DNA of 64,000 nucleotides from Rhizobium sp. CF122 (GCF_000282035.1 NZ_AKKA01000096.1:62001-126000); one strand, 5' to 3'; counted from the stretch's first letter, positions 17,603 through 27,435 are shown. Numbers and translations: made by a program. The notes: generated by a model not told the origin, from the sequence alone.

Positions 17603-18670
17603 TCATGTCGGCGCGTTGACGCTTGCGTGAAGCTTTGGTGACGCCTTGCGGTTGTCTGCCTTGGCGAGCGCGATAACGCCGAGGCTCTGGCCGCGGCCCT
17701 TGACGGCGTGGCTTCCAAGATCCTCGGCCGAGACCGTCTCCGGCATCTTGATCCGCAGGGCGAGGTCGCTTGAGATGAGAACCGATCGGTTCAAACTCTT
17801 GCAGAGCGATTCAAGCCGGGATGTGGTGTTCACGGTGTCGCCGAAGTATGTGATCTTATGATGGTCGACGCCGATTTCGGCCGTAATAACCGTACCGCCA
17901 TGCAAGGCGGCGCGCAGGCGAGGGACCTGACCAAATGTCTTCAGCCAGTTCTCGGCGTCCGCCTCTATCGCGCTAATGATATCGAAGATGCAGTTCACGC
18001 ATCGGCCGAACTTGATCCCGCGCTCCAGCGGCCAACTGATGATCGCGGCGTCACCCACGTAGTCATCGATGGTGCCCTTGTACTTCCGGACCGGCTCGGC
18101 GAACGACGCAAACAGGGAACTCAGCATCTGTTGGGCTCGGAGATCGCCGTGCTTCTCGGCAAAGGAGGTCGAATCCACCAGATCGATGAACAGGAAGACG
18201 CGCTCCTCGCTGATCGGCTTCCGGTAACGGCTGAAAAGCATGCTGATGAAGATGTCGCGGCCCAGCAGTTCGCGGATACGTAGCACGAAGATGATAAGCG
18301 CACACACGGCGAGGGCATAAAGAAAGGCGTCGAATGGCAGGATAACGGCATCGACCCACGATGCTGGGCGAAAGGCTCCGAGCCACCACATCGAGAGGCC
18401 GGCAACCGCAAATCCAACGCTCATCAGGATCTCGTAGACGAAGATCTCAGCGAGGAAGAACGTCACCGTCGGCAATGCCTGCATGCGCCGATAAAGGCCG
18501 CGCAGGATCACCTTGCGCTCGAAGGCGATGATCGGCATGCCGATGAACAGCGCAAAGGTCGCGCCGACAAACGGATGGCCGCCATAGAAGCGCATGTCAT
18601 AGAAAACGCCGCTCGCGGCTATGACAAGCGCGATCAACAGCCAGTTCTGGACCGGAGATATTTCCCTCAT
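17603..18670 (-). CDS. Membrane-bound class III adenylate/guanylate cyclase
   Basis: A 355-residue protein with about five to six transmembrane helices (residues 8-135) and a cytoplasmic class III cyclase domain (about 157-320). Metal-binding Asp163 and Asp207 and the Asn281/Arg285 pair are present. The residue that normally recognises adenine as Lys in the DKxxGD segment is Asp203 here, and the partner position is Thr274 rather than Asp, so substrate choice is uncertain. I use the ATG at 18670, preceded by AAAGGA; an upstream ATG at 18709 has no visible ribosome-binding site. Confidence 0.85.
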   Translation of the reverse strand: MREISPVQNWLLIALVIAASGVFYDMRFYGGHPFVGATFALFIGMPIIAFERKVILRGLYRRMQALPTVTFFLAEIFVYEILMSVGFAVAGLSMWWLGAFRPASWVDAVILPFDAFLYALAVCALIIFVLRIRELLGRDIFISMLFSRYRKPISEERVFLFIDLVDSTSFAEKHGDLRAQQMLSSLFASFAEPVRKYKGTIDDYVGDAAIISWPLERGIKFGRCVNCIFDIISAIEADAENWLKTFGQVPRLRAALHGGTVITAEIGVDHHKITYFGDTVNTTSRLESLCKSLNRSVLISSDLALRIKMPETVSAEDLGSHAVKGRGQSLGVIALAKADNRKASPKLHASVNAPT

Positions 18671-18795
18671 GTAGTCCTTTTCGCGGTACCTGTCCGTCGG
18701 GGATACCATGGCATATAGGAAACGTTGATTGTTTCCGAAAGGCGCTGCGTCAGTTTCCTTGGACCGAATCGATCTGGAGATGACTGTGATGGCAC

Positions 18796-19941
18796 CTAGA
18801 GCGCCACCGTCTCGACCTTCTTGCCAACGAAGCGGAGGGCAACCTGGCCCTGGATGAGCTGCAGCGCGGGCTCACCGAAAAGCTCCCGCCGCCAGCCATG
18901 CAGCGCTGCGACTTCGGCCTTCTCGCCTTCCGCCGCGATGCGGTCGAGATCTTCGCTGTTGGCGATCACCTTCGGTGCGACGCCATGCTTTTCCGAGATC
19001 AGCTTCAACAGGACCTTCAGCAGCTCGGCGGCAGCGGCAGCACCTTCCGGCGGTTGCGTCTGTCGTGGAGCATGCGGCATCTCGGCCTTCGGCAAGGCGA
19101 GCGCGGCATTGACGGCTTCGACGACGGCGATGCCGGCTGCCGATCGCTCCCAGCCCTTGGGGATCGTTCGCAGGCGGCCGAGCGCTTCGGCGTCCTTCGG
19201 TTGCTGCTGGGCGACCTCGTAGATCGCGTCATCCTTGAGCACGCGCGAGCGCGGCACGTTGCGGGAGCGCGCCTCGCGCTCGCGCCAGGCGGCCACATAT
19301 TTCAAAATGGCAAGTTCCTGCGGCTTGCGCAGGCGCATTTTCAACCGCTGCCAAGCATCGTCCGGATGCATGTCGTAGGTCTCGCGAGCCTCGAGGATAT
19401 CCATCTCCTCCCGAAGCCAGGACGAGCGGCCTTCGCGTTCGAGCTCGGCCTTCAGGTAGAGATAGACGTCGCGCAGGTGCGTCACGTCGGCAAGCGCGTA
19501 GTCCAGCTGCTTTTCCGAAAGTGGCCGGCGGCTCCAGTCGGTGAAGCGCGAAGACTTGTCGATCTGAACGCCTTTGGTGCGATTGACGAGCTGATCGTAC
19601 GAGACGGAGTCTCCGAAGCCGCAAACCATCGCAGCAACCTGCGTGTCAAAAATCGGATGCGGGATGAGGCCACCGCGGTTGTAGATGATCTCGATATCCT
19701 GGCGTGCGGCATGAAAGACTTTCAAAACGGCAGGATTGGCCATCAGTTCAAAGAATGGCTTGAGGTCTAGACCCTTCGCCAACGGATCGACCAGCACTTC
19801 CGTTGTCGGACTTGCCATCTGGATCAGGCAAAGTTCCGGCCAGAATGTTGTCTCTCGGAGAAACTCGGTGTCGATGGTAATGAATTCTGACTTGGCCAGC
19901 TCTTTGCAGGCCGCCTCCAAATCGGCGGTTGTTTCGATCAT
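18796..19941 (-). CDS. rnd: Ribonuclease D
   Basis: A 381-residue 3'-5' exoribonuclease that trims tRNA and other small RNA 3' ends. The DEDDy residues are visible: TIDTEF (DxE) near residue 22, HAARQDIEI, and YALADVTHL with the Tyr and last Asp. A HRDC domain covers about 210-285, and a second helical repeat follows. Length matches bacterial RNase D. It stands alone, close behind the cyclase. Confidence 0.95.
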   Translation of the reverse strand: MIETTADLEAACKELAKSEFITIDTEFLRETTFWPELCLIQMASPTTEVLVDPLAKGLDLKPFFELMANPAVLKVFHAARQDIEIIYNRGGLIPHPIFDTQVAAMVCGFGDSVSYDQLVNRTKGVQIDKSSRFTDWSRRPLSEKQLDYALADVTHLRDVYLYLKAELEREGRSSWLREEMDILEARETYDMHPDDAWQRLKMRLRKPQELAILKYVAAWREREARSRNVPRSRVLKDDAIYEVAQQQPKDAEALGRLRTIPKGWERSAAGIAVVEAVNAALALPKAEMPHAPRQTQPPEGAAAAAELLKVLLKLISEKHGVAPKVIANSEDLDRIAAEGEKAEVAALHGWRRELFGEPALQLIQGQVALRFVGKKVETVAL

Positions 19942-20024
19942 CTCAATTCATTCGCAGGATAGACATAGTTGAACCTTCCTTCTCCTTTCGGCCGGATAAG
20001 TCAACTAGAACCCGTAAAGACCCG

Positions 20025-21416
20025 TCAAACAACCCTGACATAACTGGTCATGCCAGTCTTCTGATGCTCGATGATATGGCAATGCAGCACCCAGTCGCCG
20101 GGATTGTCGGCCACGAAGGCGAGTTGCACCTTCTCGTCTGGTTGTACGAGATAGGTGTCGCTAACGAGTGGCATGACCTCCCGCGTCGATGACGACAGGA
20201 CGGTGAAACTCATTCCGTGCAGATGGATGGGATGCGCATGCGGTGTCACGTTCTCAAGCTGCAAAATGTAGCTCTTGCCGAGCTTCAGTTCCGCCAGCGG
20301 CGCGGTCGGGTCCGCGGTGTCGCCCGGCCACGGCACCTTGTTGATGGCCCAGAAGCTGTAGCCGAGGGTGCCGCAGATACTGTCGGCAGGCGCGCTTTCG
20401 GCCGTGGCGCTGAGAATGAGCGGAATCCTCTGTGCCGAGGACAGATCGGCCTTAGCGACCGGGTTTTCGCTGAGCGTGGCGAGATCGCCGACATGGCGCT
20501 TCAAGGATGTTCCGACAGCTCTAAGCTTGGCGATCGTCTTCGGCGTCGTGCCCCTGATGTCTTCGAGTGTGGCAATGGCGCCCTCGCTGTCCGGCATCCG
20601 CACGGCGAGATCGAGGCGCTGGCCTGGGCCGATCCGCAGCAGATCGAGCGGAAAGCGCTTCGGCACAGGGTTGCCGTCGATCGCAATCACCGTCGCCTCG
20701 GCACCTTCCATCTTCAGCGAGAAGATGCGGGTGACGTCGGTCACGGCAATTCGCAGCCGGATGAGACCGCCGGCCGGCGCATCGTATTGTGGCTCCTGGT
20801 GCCAGTTGGCCGTCCTTACCGTTCCGTAAGTACCGGTCTTTGCTGCGTCGCGTGGACGGAAGGCCGCAATGAATTGGCCGTCGCCGCCGAGGCGCCAGTC
20901 GCGCAGATTGAGCACCACTTCGGCATCGAATGTCGGGTCGGCTGGATCCTCGACCACGAGAACACCGGTCATGCCGTGGCCCATCTGCGTCAGCGTGTTG
21001 CAATGGGGATGATACCAAAAGGTGCCAGCATCCGGCGGCGTGAAGGCATAATCGAAGCTGTCGCCGGTATAGACGTAAGGCTGCGTTATGAACGGCACCC
21101 CGTCCATCTTGTTGGCGATTCTCAAACCGTGCCAGTGGATCGTCGTCGGCTCGTCGAGCGCGTTCGTCAGCTGTGCCGTATAGGGCTTGCCCTTGGTCAT
21201 CCGTAGCACCGGCGGCATGCCGCCGTCACCCCAGCTCATGATGTCTTTCGTGACACCGGCATCGGTGATACTGGCCGTCGTCTTCACCGCTTTCAAGACC
21301 TGCGGCTCGGGGGCTGCTTCCGCAAGCCCAAACTTCCCCGCGATCCCGACACCGACGCCATATGCACCTGCGACGGCAGAGGCTTTCAGGAGATTGCGGC
21401 GAGTGAGGAGGGGCAT
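20025..21416 (-). CDS. Tat-exported multicopper oxidase
   Basis: A 463-residue protein with a twin-arginine signal (TRRNLLKASAVAGAYG, about residues 5-33). Three cupredoxin domains carry the copper ligands: HWHG near 94, FWYHPHCNT near 133, HPIHLHG near 395 and the final HCHIIEHQKTGM with the type 1 Cys-His and a Met axial ligand. It is periplasmic and resembles CueO/laccase enzymes that oxidise Cu(I) or phenols; the Met-rich insert of CueO is not evident. No copper exporter or regulator is adjacent. Confidence 0.88.
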   Translation of the reverse strand: MPLLTRRNLLKASAVAGAYGVGVGIAGKFGLAEAAPEPQVLKAVKTTASITDAGVTKDIMSWGDGGMPPVLRMTKGKPYTAQLTNALDEPTTIHWHGLRIANKMDGVPFITQPYVYTGDSFDYAFTPPDAGTFWYHPHCNTLTQMGHGMTGVLVVEDPADPTFDAEVVLNLRDWRLGGDGQFIAAFRPRDAAKTGTYGTVRTANWHQEPQYDAPAGGLIRLRIAVTDVTRIFSLKMEGAEATVIAIDGNPVPKRFPLDLLRIGPGQRLDLAVRMPDSEGAIATLEDIRGTTPKTIAKLRAVGTSLKRHVGDLATLSENPVAKADLSSAQRIPLILSATAESAPADSICGTLGYSFWAINKVPWPGDTADPTAPLAELKLGKSYILQLENVTPHAHPIHLHGMSFTVLSSSTREVMPLVSDTYLVQPDEKVQLAFVADNPGDWVLHCHIIEHQKTGMTSYVRVV

Positions 21417-21687
21417 GTAGAGGCTCCGAGAAAATGATAGCGTTCCTCTTTAAAGTTGACCGCAAGCTTCAGCAATATGGTGCGATGTTGCCAAACTGCC
21501 GCATGGCTTTTCCCGGTGACACGGTTGCATGCTTGCCATAAAGCCTTCGCAACGCGCGTGCCCTACGCGCCAACCCTTGACAAATCAGACCGTCCATGCG
21601 CTTTTCCGCCCGATTTTCTTGTCGGTGCGGGAGAGCCATCAGAGCCCCTTGCTGCCGTCTTTAAGCCAGATACCGGGAATTGAGATG

Positions 21688-23478
21688 ATGCATCGTTACC
21701 GCAGCCACACATGTGCAGCCCTCCGCAAGTCGGATGTCGGCGCCAATGTCCGGATTTCCGGCTGGGTCCATCGTGTTCGCGACCATGGCGGCGTTCTCTT
21801 CATCGACCTGCGCGACCACTACGGCATCACCCAAGTCGTTGCCGATCCGGATTCGCCCGCTTTCAAGCAGGCCGAACTGGTTCGCGGCGAATGGGTCATT
21901 CGCATCGACGGCCTCGTGAAGGCTCGTACGGAAGACACCGTCAACAAGAACATGGCGACCGGCGAGATCGAACTCTACGCGCAGGAGATCGAAGTTCTCT
22001 CCGCTGCCAAGGAACTGCCGCTGCCGGTCTTCGGCGAGCCGGATTATCCGGAAGACGTGCGCCTGAAGTACCGCTTCCTCGATCTGCGCCGCGAGACGCT
22101 GCACAAGAATATCGTCAAGCGCACGCAGGTCATTTCGGCCATGCGCCGCGAGATGGGCAATATCGGCTTCACCGAATACACGACGCCCATCCTGACGGCC
22201 TCTTCGCCGGAAGGCGCACGCGACTTCCTCGTGCCATCACGCATTCATCCTGGCACGTTCTACGCGCTGCCGCAGGCGCCGCAGCAGTACAAGCAGCTGC
22301 TGATGGTCGCCGGCTTCGACCGTTACTTCCAGATTGCCCCGTGCTTCCGTGACGAAGACCCGCGCGCCGACCGCCTGCCGGGCGAATTCTACCAGCTCGA
22401 TCTCGAAATGAGCTTCGTCGAACAGGAAGACGTCTGGAACACGATGGAGCCGGTCATTCGTGACATCTTCGTCGAGTTCGCCGATGGCAAACCAGTGACT
22501 GAGAAGTTCCCGCGTATTCCTTATGAGACGGCGATCCGCAAGTACGGTTCCGATAAGCCGGACCTGCGCAACCCGATCGAGATGCAGGCCGTGACCGAGC
22601 ATTTTGATGGCTCCGGCTTCAAGGTCTTCGCCAATATGATCGCCTCCAACCCGAAGGTCGAGGTTTGGGCTATTCCAGCCAAGACCGGCGGCTCCCGCGC
22701 CTTCTGCGACCGTATGAACGCCTGGGCGCAGAGCCAGGGCCAGCCGGGCCTCGGCTACATCTTCTGGCGCAAGGAAGGCGAGAAACTCGAAGGCGCCGGC
22801 CCGCTTGCCAAGAACATAGGCGAGGAGCGCACCGACGCGATCCGTAGCCAGCTCGGTCTCGATGACGGTGACGCCTGCTTCTTCGTCGCTGGCGACCCCA
22901 CGAAGTTCTACAAGTTCGCCGGGGAAGCCCGCACCCGGGCCGGCGAGGAACTGAACCTCGTCGATCGCGATCGCTTCGAATGCTGCTGGATCGTCGATTT
23001 CCCATTCTACGAATGGTTGGAAGAAGAAAAGAAGATCGACTTCGCCCACAATCCGTTCTCGATGCCGCAGGGCGGCATGGAAGCGCTCAACGGCGCCGAT
23101 CCGTTGTCAATCAAGGCCTTCCAGTACGACATGGTCTGCAACGGCTTCGAGATCGCCTCGGGCTCGATCCGCAACCAGCTGCCGGAAGTCATGGTCAAGG
23201 CCTTTGAGTTGACCGGCAAGTCGCACGCCGAGGTCGAGGAGCAATTTGGTGGCCTGTACCGCGCCTTCCAGTACGGCGCACCGCCGCATGGCGGCATGGC
23301 CTTCGGTATCGACCGCATTGTCATGCTGCTTGTCGGCGCGAAGAACCTGCGCGAAATCTCGCTGTTCCCGATGAACCAGCAGGCCCAGGATCTGCTGATG
23401 GGTGCACCGACGCCGGCAACGCCAACGCAGCTGCGTGAACTGGCGATCCGCCCGATCCCGCCGGTCAAGAAGGACTAA
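21688..23478 (+). CDS. aspS: Aspartyl-tRNA synthetase
   Basis: A 596-residue class IIb synthetase. The OB-fold anticodon-binding domain (residues 1-110) is followed by the class II core with FRDEDPRADR (motif 2) and GMAFGIDRIVML (motif 3), interrupted by the bacterial GAD insertion. The bacterial type often charges both tRNA-Asp and tRNA-Asn where AsnRS is absent. Two tandem ATGs at 21685 and 21688 are possible; MHRYRSHTCA is the usual start. A further upstream in-frame start at 21529 would add a non-conserved leader. Confidence 0.96.
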   Translation: MHRYRSHTCAALRKSDVGANVRISGWVHRVRDHGGVLFIDLRDHYGITQVVADPDSPAFKQAELVRGEWVIRIDGLVKARTEDTVNKNMATGEIELYAQEIEVLSAAKELPLPVFGEPDYPEDVRLKYRFLDLRRETLHKNIVKRTQVISAMRREMGNIGFTEYTTPILTASSPEGARDFLVPSRIHPGTFYALPQAPQQYKQLLMVAGFDRYFQIAPCFRDEDPRADRLPGEFYQLDLEMSFVEQEDVWNTMEPVIRDIFVEFADGKPVTEKFPRIPYETAIRKYGSDKPDLRNPIEMQAVTEHFDGSGFKVFANMIASNPKVEVWAIPAKTGGSRAFCDRMNAWAQSQGQPGLGYIFWRKEGEKLEGAGPLAKNIGEERTDAIRSQLGLDDGDACFFVAGDPTKFYKFAGEARTRAGEELNLVDRDRFECCWIVDFPFYEWLEEEKKIDFAHNPFSMPQGGMEALNGADPLSIKAFQYDMVCNGFEIASGSIRNQLPEVMVKAFELTGKSHAEVEEQFGGLYRAFQYGAPPHGGMAFGIDRIVMLLVGAKNLREISLFPMNQQAQDLLMGAPTPATPTQLRELAIRPIPPVKKD

Positions 23479-23497
23479 GCAGGCTTACTGAATGATA

Positions 23498-23530
23498 AAA
23501 GCCGGCGATCGATTTCGCCGGCTTTCTTTA
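23498..23530 (+). terminator. Rho-independent terminator of aspS
   Basis: AAAGCCGGCGA and TCGCCGGCTTT form an 11-bp stem with a six-base loop, ending in CTTTATTT. It is 20 bases past the aspS stop. Confidence 0.88.
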
Positions 23531-23648
23531 TTTCTGCGAGGCTCCAGATCGCGTCCAGGAACGTGACGGTCAGCGGTCACCTCGCTACTAAGTAGAAAAC
23601 CCAGCGGGCAACGGCGCGCCGGGTTTCCAAGTAGTCAAGCTTGGCCGA

Positions 23649-24836
23649 TCAATCGTTGGCCGAAACCTTCACGCCGAGAACCTGCGGCAGCGTGTTCGGT
23701 GCGCCCATCGCAGCACCCATGATCATCGGGAACGGCACAGGCTTTGCCGGAGCAGCGGCAAGCGTCAGGCTCTTCGGGTCGTCGAGGAAGGTGTTGACGG
23801 CCGCCGATATGGCGTTCTGCAGCTCCGGAATGTTGAGCTGCGCCAGCATGATCGGCGTCATCGCCTTCAGCGAATCCGCCATCTGCTGGCCGGAGATGTT
23901 CTGCTGGCTGCCGGCGTAGTCGAGCGCGCGCTTGGTGATGGAAGCATCATCGAAGCGGATCTGGGCACTTTCAAACGACAGCTGCTGCATCAGTCCGAGC
24001 ATCGAGAGGCCGAGAGCCTGCTGCGCTTCTTCCTTGTTCTGGTTCGCTTCGGCCTGCTTGGCGGCTTCTTGCAGCGACTTCAAGAAAGGCATCGTGTAGC
24101 CGGAGATTTTGAAGGCGAGGTTCAGCTTGCCGATGTTGTTGAAGTCGAAGGCGAATTCGGAAACGTCGATCGTGCCTGGCGTCAGCTCCCAGGCACCCTT
24201 CATCGTGATGTCGCCTTGGATGTGCTGAAGTGCGAGCTTGTCGATCGCATCCTTGCTCTGCGCGTCGCTTGCCTTGCTGAGATCTGCCTTCAGGCCCTTG
24301 AAAGCGCCATCGAAGTCGAAGCCGGACTCGTCTTCGCGCAGCGTCAGGTTGACGTCGCTTTCGGCGATCGAGAATAGTTCCGCGCCGTTCTGGACAACCT
24401 TCACAGGACCGCTGTGAGCGTTCTCATAAAGTAGCATGGAGTCGAGCCCTTCGCCCTTCGGATCGGCGGGGATCGAAATGCCGCTAAGCGTCAGATCGGT
24501 GGCCGTGAAGGTCGCGCCCTCATTGGTGGCGCTGACATTCGGGAAGGACGCTTCCTCGACGTAGTAGCCGCCGTCGTCGTCGGCTTCGACACCCGTCATC
24601 GTGATATCGCCGATCGACACCGCTTCACCGCTGTTTGCCTTGAAGCTCGCCTTCTTCAGTGTCACGGTCGTACCGTCGACGTTGACGCTATCGGCAACGA
24701 TCGTGCCGCCCTGTTGGCTATAGGCGGCATTGATCTTCTTCAGCAGATCCTGGCCGTCGAGCGCGAAAGCCGAGCCGGCGAGAGAGAGAAAGGCAACGCC
24801 CGAAAGCATTAGCCGTGTCGTCCGGTAAAAAGTCAT
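23649..24836 (-). CDS. Secreted protein of unknown function
   Basis: A 395-residue protein with a Sec signal peptide (cleavage likely after AGSAFA, about residue 25). The mature protein is rich in Asp, Ser and Thr with many predicted short beta strands (GTTVTLKKASFKANSG, ATNEGATFTATDLTLSGI), a helical EANQNKEEAQQALG region near 270, and a hydrophobic C-terminus. The repeated strands recall the DUF945/AsmA-like lipid-transfer or adhesin folds, but I do not recognise a family with confidence. It is monocistronic and sits between convergent aspS and divergent parC. Confidence 0.7.
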   Translation of the reverse strand: MTFYRTTRLMLSGVAFLSLAGSAFALDGQDLLKKINAAYSQQGGTIVADSVNVDGTTVTLKKASFKANSGEAVSIGDITMTGVEADDDGGYYVEEASFPNVSATNEGATFTATDLTLSGISIPADPKGEGLDSMLLYENAHSGPVKVVQNGAELFSIAESDVNLTLREDESGFDFDGAFKGLKADLSKASDAQSKDAIDKLALQHIQGDITMKGAWELTPGTIDVSEFAFDFNNIGKLNLAFKISGYTMPFLKSLQEAAKQAEANQNKEEAQQALGLSMLGLMQQLSFESAQIRFDDASITKRALDYAGSQQNISGQQMADSLKAMTPIMLAQLNIPELQNAISAAVNTFLDDPKSLTLAAAPAKPVPFPMIMGAAMGAPNTLPQVLGVKVSAND

Positions 24837-25072
24837 CTGGGGTCCCCTGGTGGCGGTGCGTAGCCACGGCTCAATTCGTTGCCGGTCTACTGTGGTTCAA
24901 TCGCGGGTTATATTTGCGGATTTCTAAATTTGTGTTGAAGGGAAAACGAAACAACGACCAAATTCAGGCAAAGTGTCTCAAGCCATTCTTTTCCTGTGCC
25001 CCCAAGACTTCGTCCACAGCCGGAATGCCCGGAATCCTTGCTCAAGAGGGTCTTCTCGGCTAGTCAGGACAT

Positions 25073-27328
25073 ATGGGACAAGAGATTTTGCCGCCCTCTG
25101 GCGGAGACGACGACAGTATCTTTCCGGTCGATCTGAAGGCAGCGCTCGAAGAGCGATACCTTGCCTACGCGCTGTCGACCATCATGCACCGCGCTCTTCC
25201 GGATGTGCGCGACGGCCTGAAGCCGGTCCACCGCCGTATCATTCACGCCATGAGTGAAATGGGCATCCGGCCCAATTCCGCCTTCAAGAAATGCGCGCGC
25301 ATCGTCGGCGATGTCATAGGTAAGTTCCATCCGCATGGCGACCAGTCGGTTTACGATGCGCTGGTGCGTTTGGCGCAGGATTTCTCGCAGCGCTATCCCG
25401 TCGTGGACGGGCAGGGCAACTTCGGCAACATCGACGGCGACAGTGCCGCGGCCTACCGATATACCGAAGCGCGTATGACCGAGGTCGCGGGTCTGCTGCT
25501 TGACGGCATCGAGCAGGATGCCGTCGATTTCCGGCCGACCTACAACGAAGAAGACGAAGAGCCGGTCGTCCTGCCGGGCGCCTTCCCGAACCTGCTTGCA
25601 AACGGTTCGTCCGGTATTGCGGTCGGCATGGCGACGTCCATTCCGTCGCACAATGTCCACGAGCTATGCGACGCAGCACTTCACCTTATCAAGCATCCTG
25701 ATGCTTCGGTCGAAAAGCTGGTTGAGTTCATCCCCGGTCCGGACTTCCCTACCGGCGGCATTATTATTGATGGCCGTGAAAGCATCATCGAAGCCTACAA
25801 GACCGGCCGTGGCGGCTTCCGCACACGCGCCAAGTGGGAGACTGAGGATCTCGGCCGCGGCGGCTACCAGATCATCGTCACCGAAATTCCGTTCCAGGTG
25901 CAGAAGTCCCGCCTGATCGAAAAGATCGCCGAACTGCTGCTGGCGCGCAAACTGCCGCTGCTCGAGGACATCCGCGACGAGTCCGCCGAGGACGTCCGCG
26001 TCGTGCTGGTGCCGAAGAACCGGACGGTCGATCCGACGATCCTTATGGAATCCATGTTCAAGCTGACGGAGCTGGAAAGCCGCTTCCCGCTGAACATGAA
26101 CGTTCTGTCCATGGGCCGCATCCCGCGCGTCATGGCTCTGAACGAGGTGCTCAAGGAGTGGCTCGACCATCGCCGCGAAGTGCTGCAGCGCCGCTCGCGC
26201 TTCCGCCTCGCTGCCATCGATCGGCGCCTCGAAATCCTCGGCGGCCTGCTGATCGCCTACCTCAACATCGATGAGGTGATCCGTATCATCCGCGAGGAGG
26301 ACGAGCCGAAGCCGGTGATGATCGCGCGCTGGTCGCTGACTGACAACCAGGTTGAAGCGATCCTCAACATGCGTCTGCGGTCGCTGCGCAAGCTCGAGGA
26401 GTTCGAAATCCGCACTGAGTTCGACGAACTCACTAAGGAAAAGGGCGAGATCGAAGCCCTGCTGGCGTCGGAAGAAAAGCAGTGGCAGACCGTCGCGTGG
26501 GAAATCGGCGAGGTAAAGAAGAAGTTCGCGAAGGCGACCGAGCTCGGCCGCCGCCGCACCCAGTTCGCCGATGCACCCGAGGCCGACGAGCAGGCCATCC
26601 AGCAGGCGATGATCGAGAAGGAACCGATTACGGTCGTCGTCTCCGAAAAGGGTTGGATCCGCGCGCTGAAGGGGCACATCTCCGATACCGCGACCCTGAC
26701 TTTCAAGGAGGGCGATGGGCTGAAGGTTGCCTTCCCGGCGCAGACGACCGACAAGATCCTTATCATCACGACGGGCGGCAAGGCGTTCACTCTTGGCGGC
26801 GACAAGTTGCCTGGCGGTCGTGGCCACGGTGAGCCGCTGCGCATCATGATCGACATGGAGAACGATCAGGACGTTCTGACCGCCTTCGTGCATGATTCTG
26901 CGCGTAAGCAGATGATCGTCTCGACGGCGGGCAACGGCTTCGTCGTTGCCGAGACCGACATGGTGGCCAATACCCGCAAGGGTAAGCAGATCATGAACGT
27001 CTCCATGCCAGATGAGACGAAGCTGATCGTTCCCGTCAGCGGTGATCATGTCGCCGTCGTCGGCGAAAACCGCAAGCTGCTCGTCTTCCCGCTGGCGCAG
27101 GTGCCGGAAATGGGTCGCGGCAAGGGCGTTCGCGTGCAGCGCTACAAGGATGGCGGCATCTCTGACGTGCGCTGCTTCGCGATCGCTGACGGCCTCGTCT
27201 GGGAAGACAGCGCCGGCCGCACCTTCACCAAGAACAAGGATGAGCTTGCCGAATGGCTCGCTGATCGCGCGACAGCCGGCCGCACCGTTCCGAAGGGCTT
27301 CCCGCGCAGCGGCAAGTTTGCCGGCTAA
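25073..27328 (+). CDS. parC: DNA topoisomerase IV subunit A
   Basis: A 751-residue type IIA topoisomerase subunit that decatenates chromosomes. The catalytic Tyr is Tyr130 in YRYTEARM; the coiled coil spans about 390-480, and the C-terminal beta-propeller has GKAFTLGGDKLPGGRGHG and ARKQMIVSTAGNGFVV repeats. In the quinolone-binding loop HPHGDQSVYDA the usual Ser after GD is Gln91. The shorter C-terminal domain and this loop point to ParC, not GyrA. AGGA precedes the ATG. Confidence 0.95.
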   Translation: MGQEILPPSGGDDDSIFPVDLKAALEERYLAYALSTIMHRALPDVRDGLKPVHRRIIHAMSEMGIRPNSAFKKCARIVGDVIGKFHPHGDQSVYDALVRLAQDFSQRYPVVDGQGNFGNIDGDSAAAYRYTEARMTEVAGLLLDGIEQDAVDFRPTYNEEDEEPVVLPGAFPNLLANGSSGIAVGMATSIPSHNVHELCDAALHLIKHPDASVEKLVEFIPGPDFPTGGIIIDGRESIIEAYKTGRGGFRTRAKWETEDLGRGGYQIIVTEIPFQVQKSRLIEKIAELLLARKLPLLEDIRDESAEDVRVVLVPKNRTVDPTILMESMFKLTELESRFPLNMNVLSMGRIPRVMALNEVLKEWLDHRREVLQRRSRFRLAAIDRRLEILGGLLIAYLNIDEVIRIIREEDEPKPVMIARWSLTDNQVEAILNMRLRSLRKLEEFEIRTEFDELTKEKGEIEALLASEEKQWQTVAWEIGEVKKKFAKATELGRRRTQFADAPEADEQAIQQAMIEKEPITVVVSEKGWIRALKGHISDTATLTFKEGDGLKVAFPAQTTDKILIITTGGKAFTLGGDKLPGGRGHGEPLRIMIDMENDQDVLTAFVHDSARKQMIVSTAGNGFVVAETDMVANTRKGKQIMNVSMPDETKLIVPVSGDHVAVVGENRKLLVFPLAQVPEMGRGKGVRVQRYKDGGISDVRCFAIADGLVWEDSAGRTFTKNKDELAEWLADRATAGRTVPKGFPRSGKFAG

Positions 27329-27409
27329 GGCGAAAATAAATCCGCGCCTCGCTCTTGGCGGGCGAGGCAACTCCTCTACCTCTGTCGTGTAATCACAACA
27401 TGGACAGAC

Positions 27410-27435
27410 ATCATTCCGCAGGCGGACGGAATGAT
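27410..27435. promoter_or_regulatory. Palindrome upstream of the SRPBCC gene
   Basis: ATCATTCCG and CGGAATGAT are perfect 9-bp arms with an eight-base centre, in the gap between parC and the SRPBCC gene. A separate GC-rich hairpin at 27346-27368 (GCCTCGC/GCGAGGC) may end parC transcripts. The palindrome could be an operator; no regulator gene is adjacent. Confidence 0.35.

Noticed and set aside
25664..27370. Open frame of 568 codons antisense to parC
   Set aside because: Shadow of parC caused by codon bias; composition is unlike a real protein.
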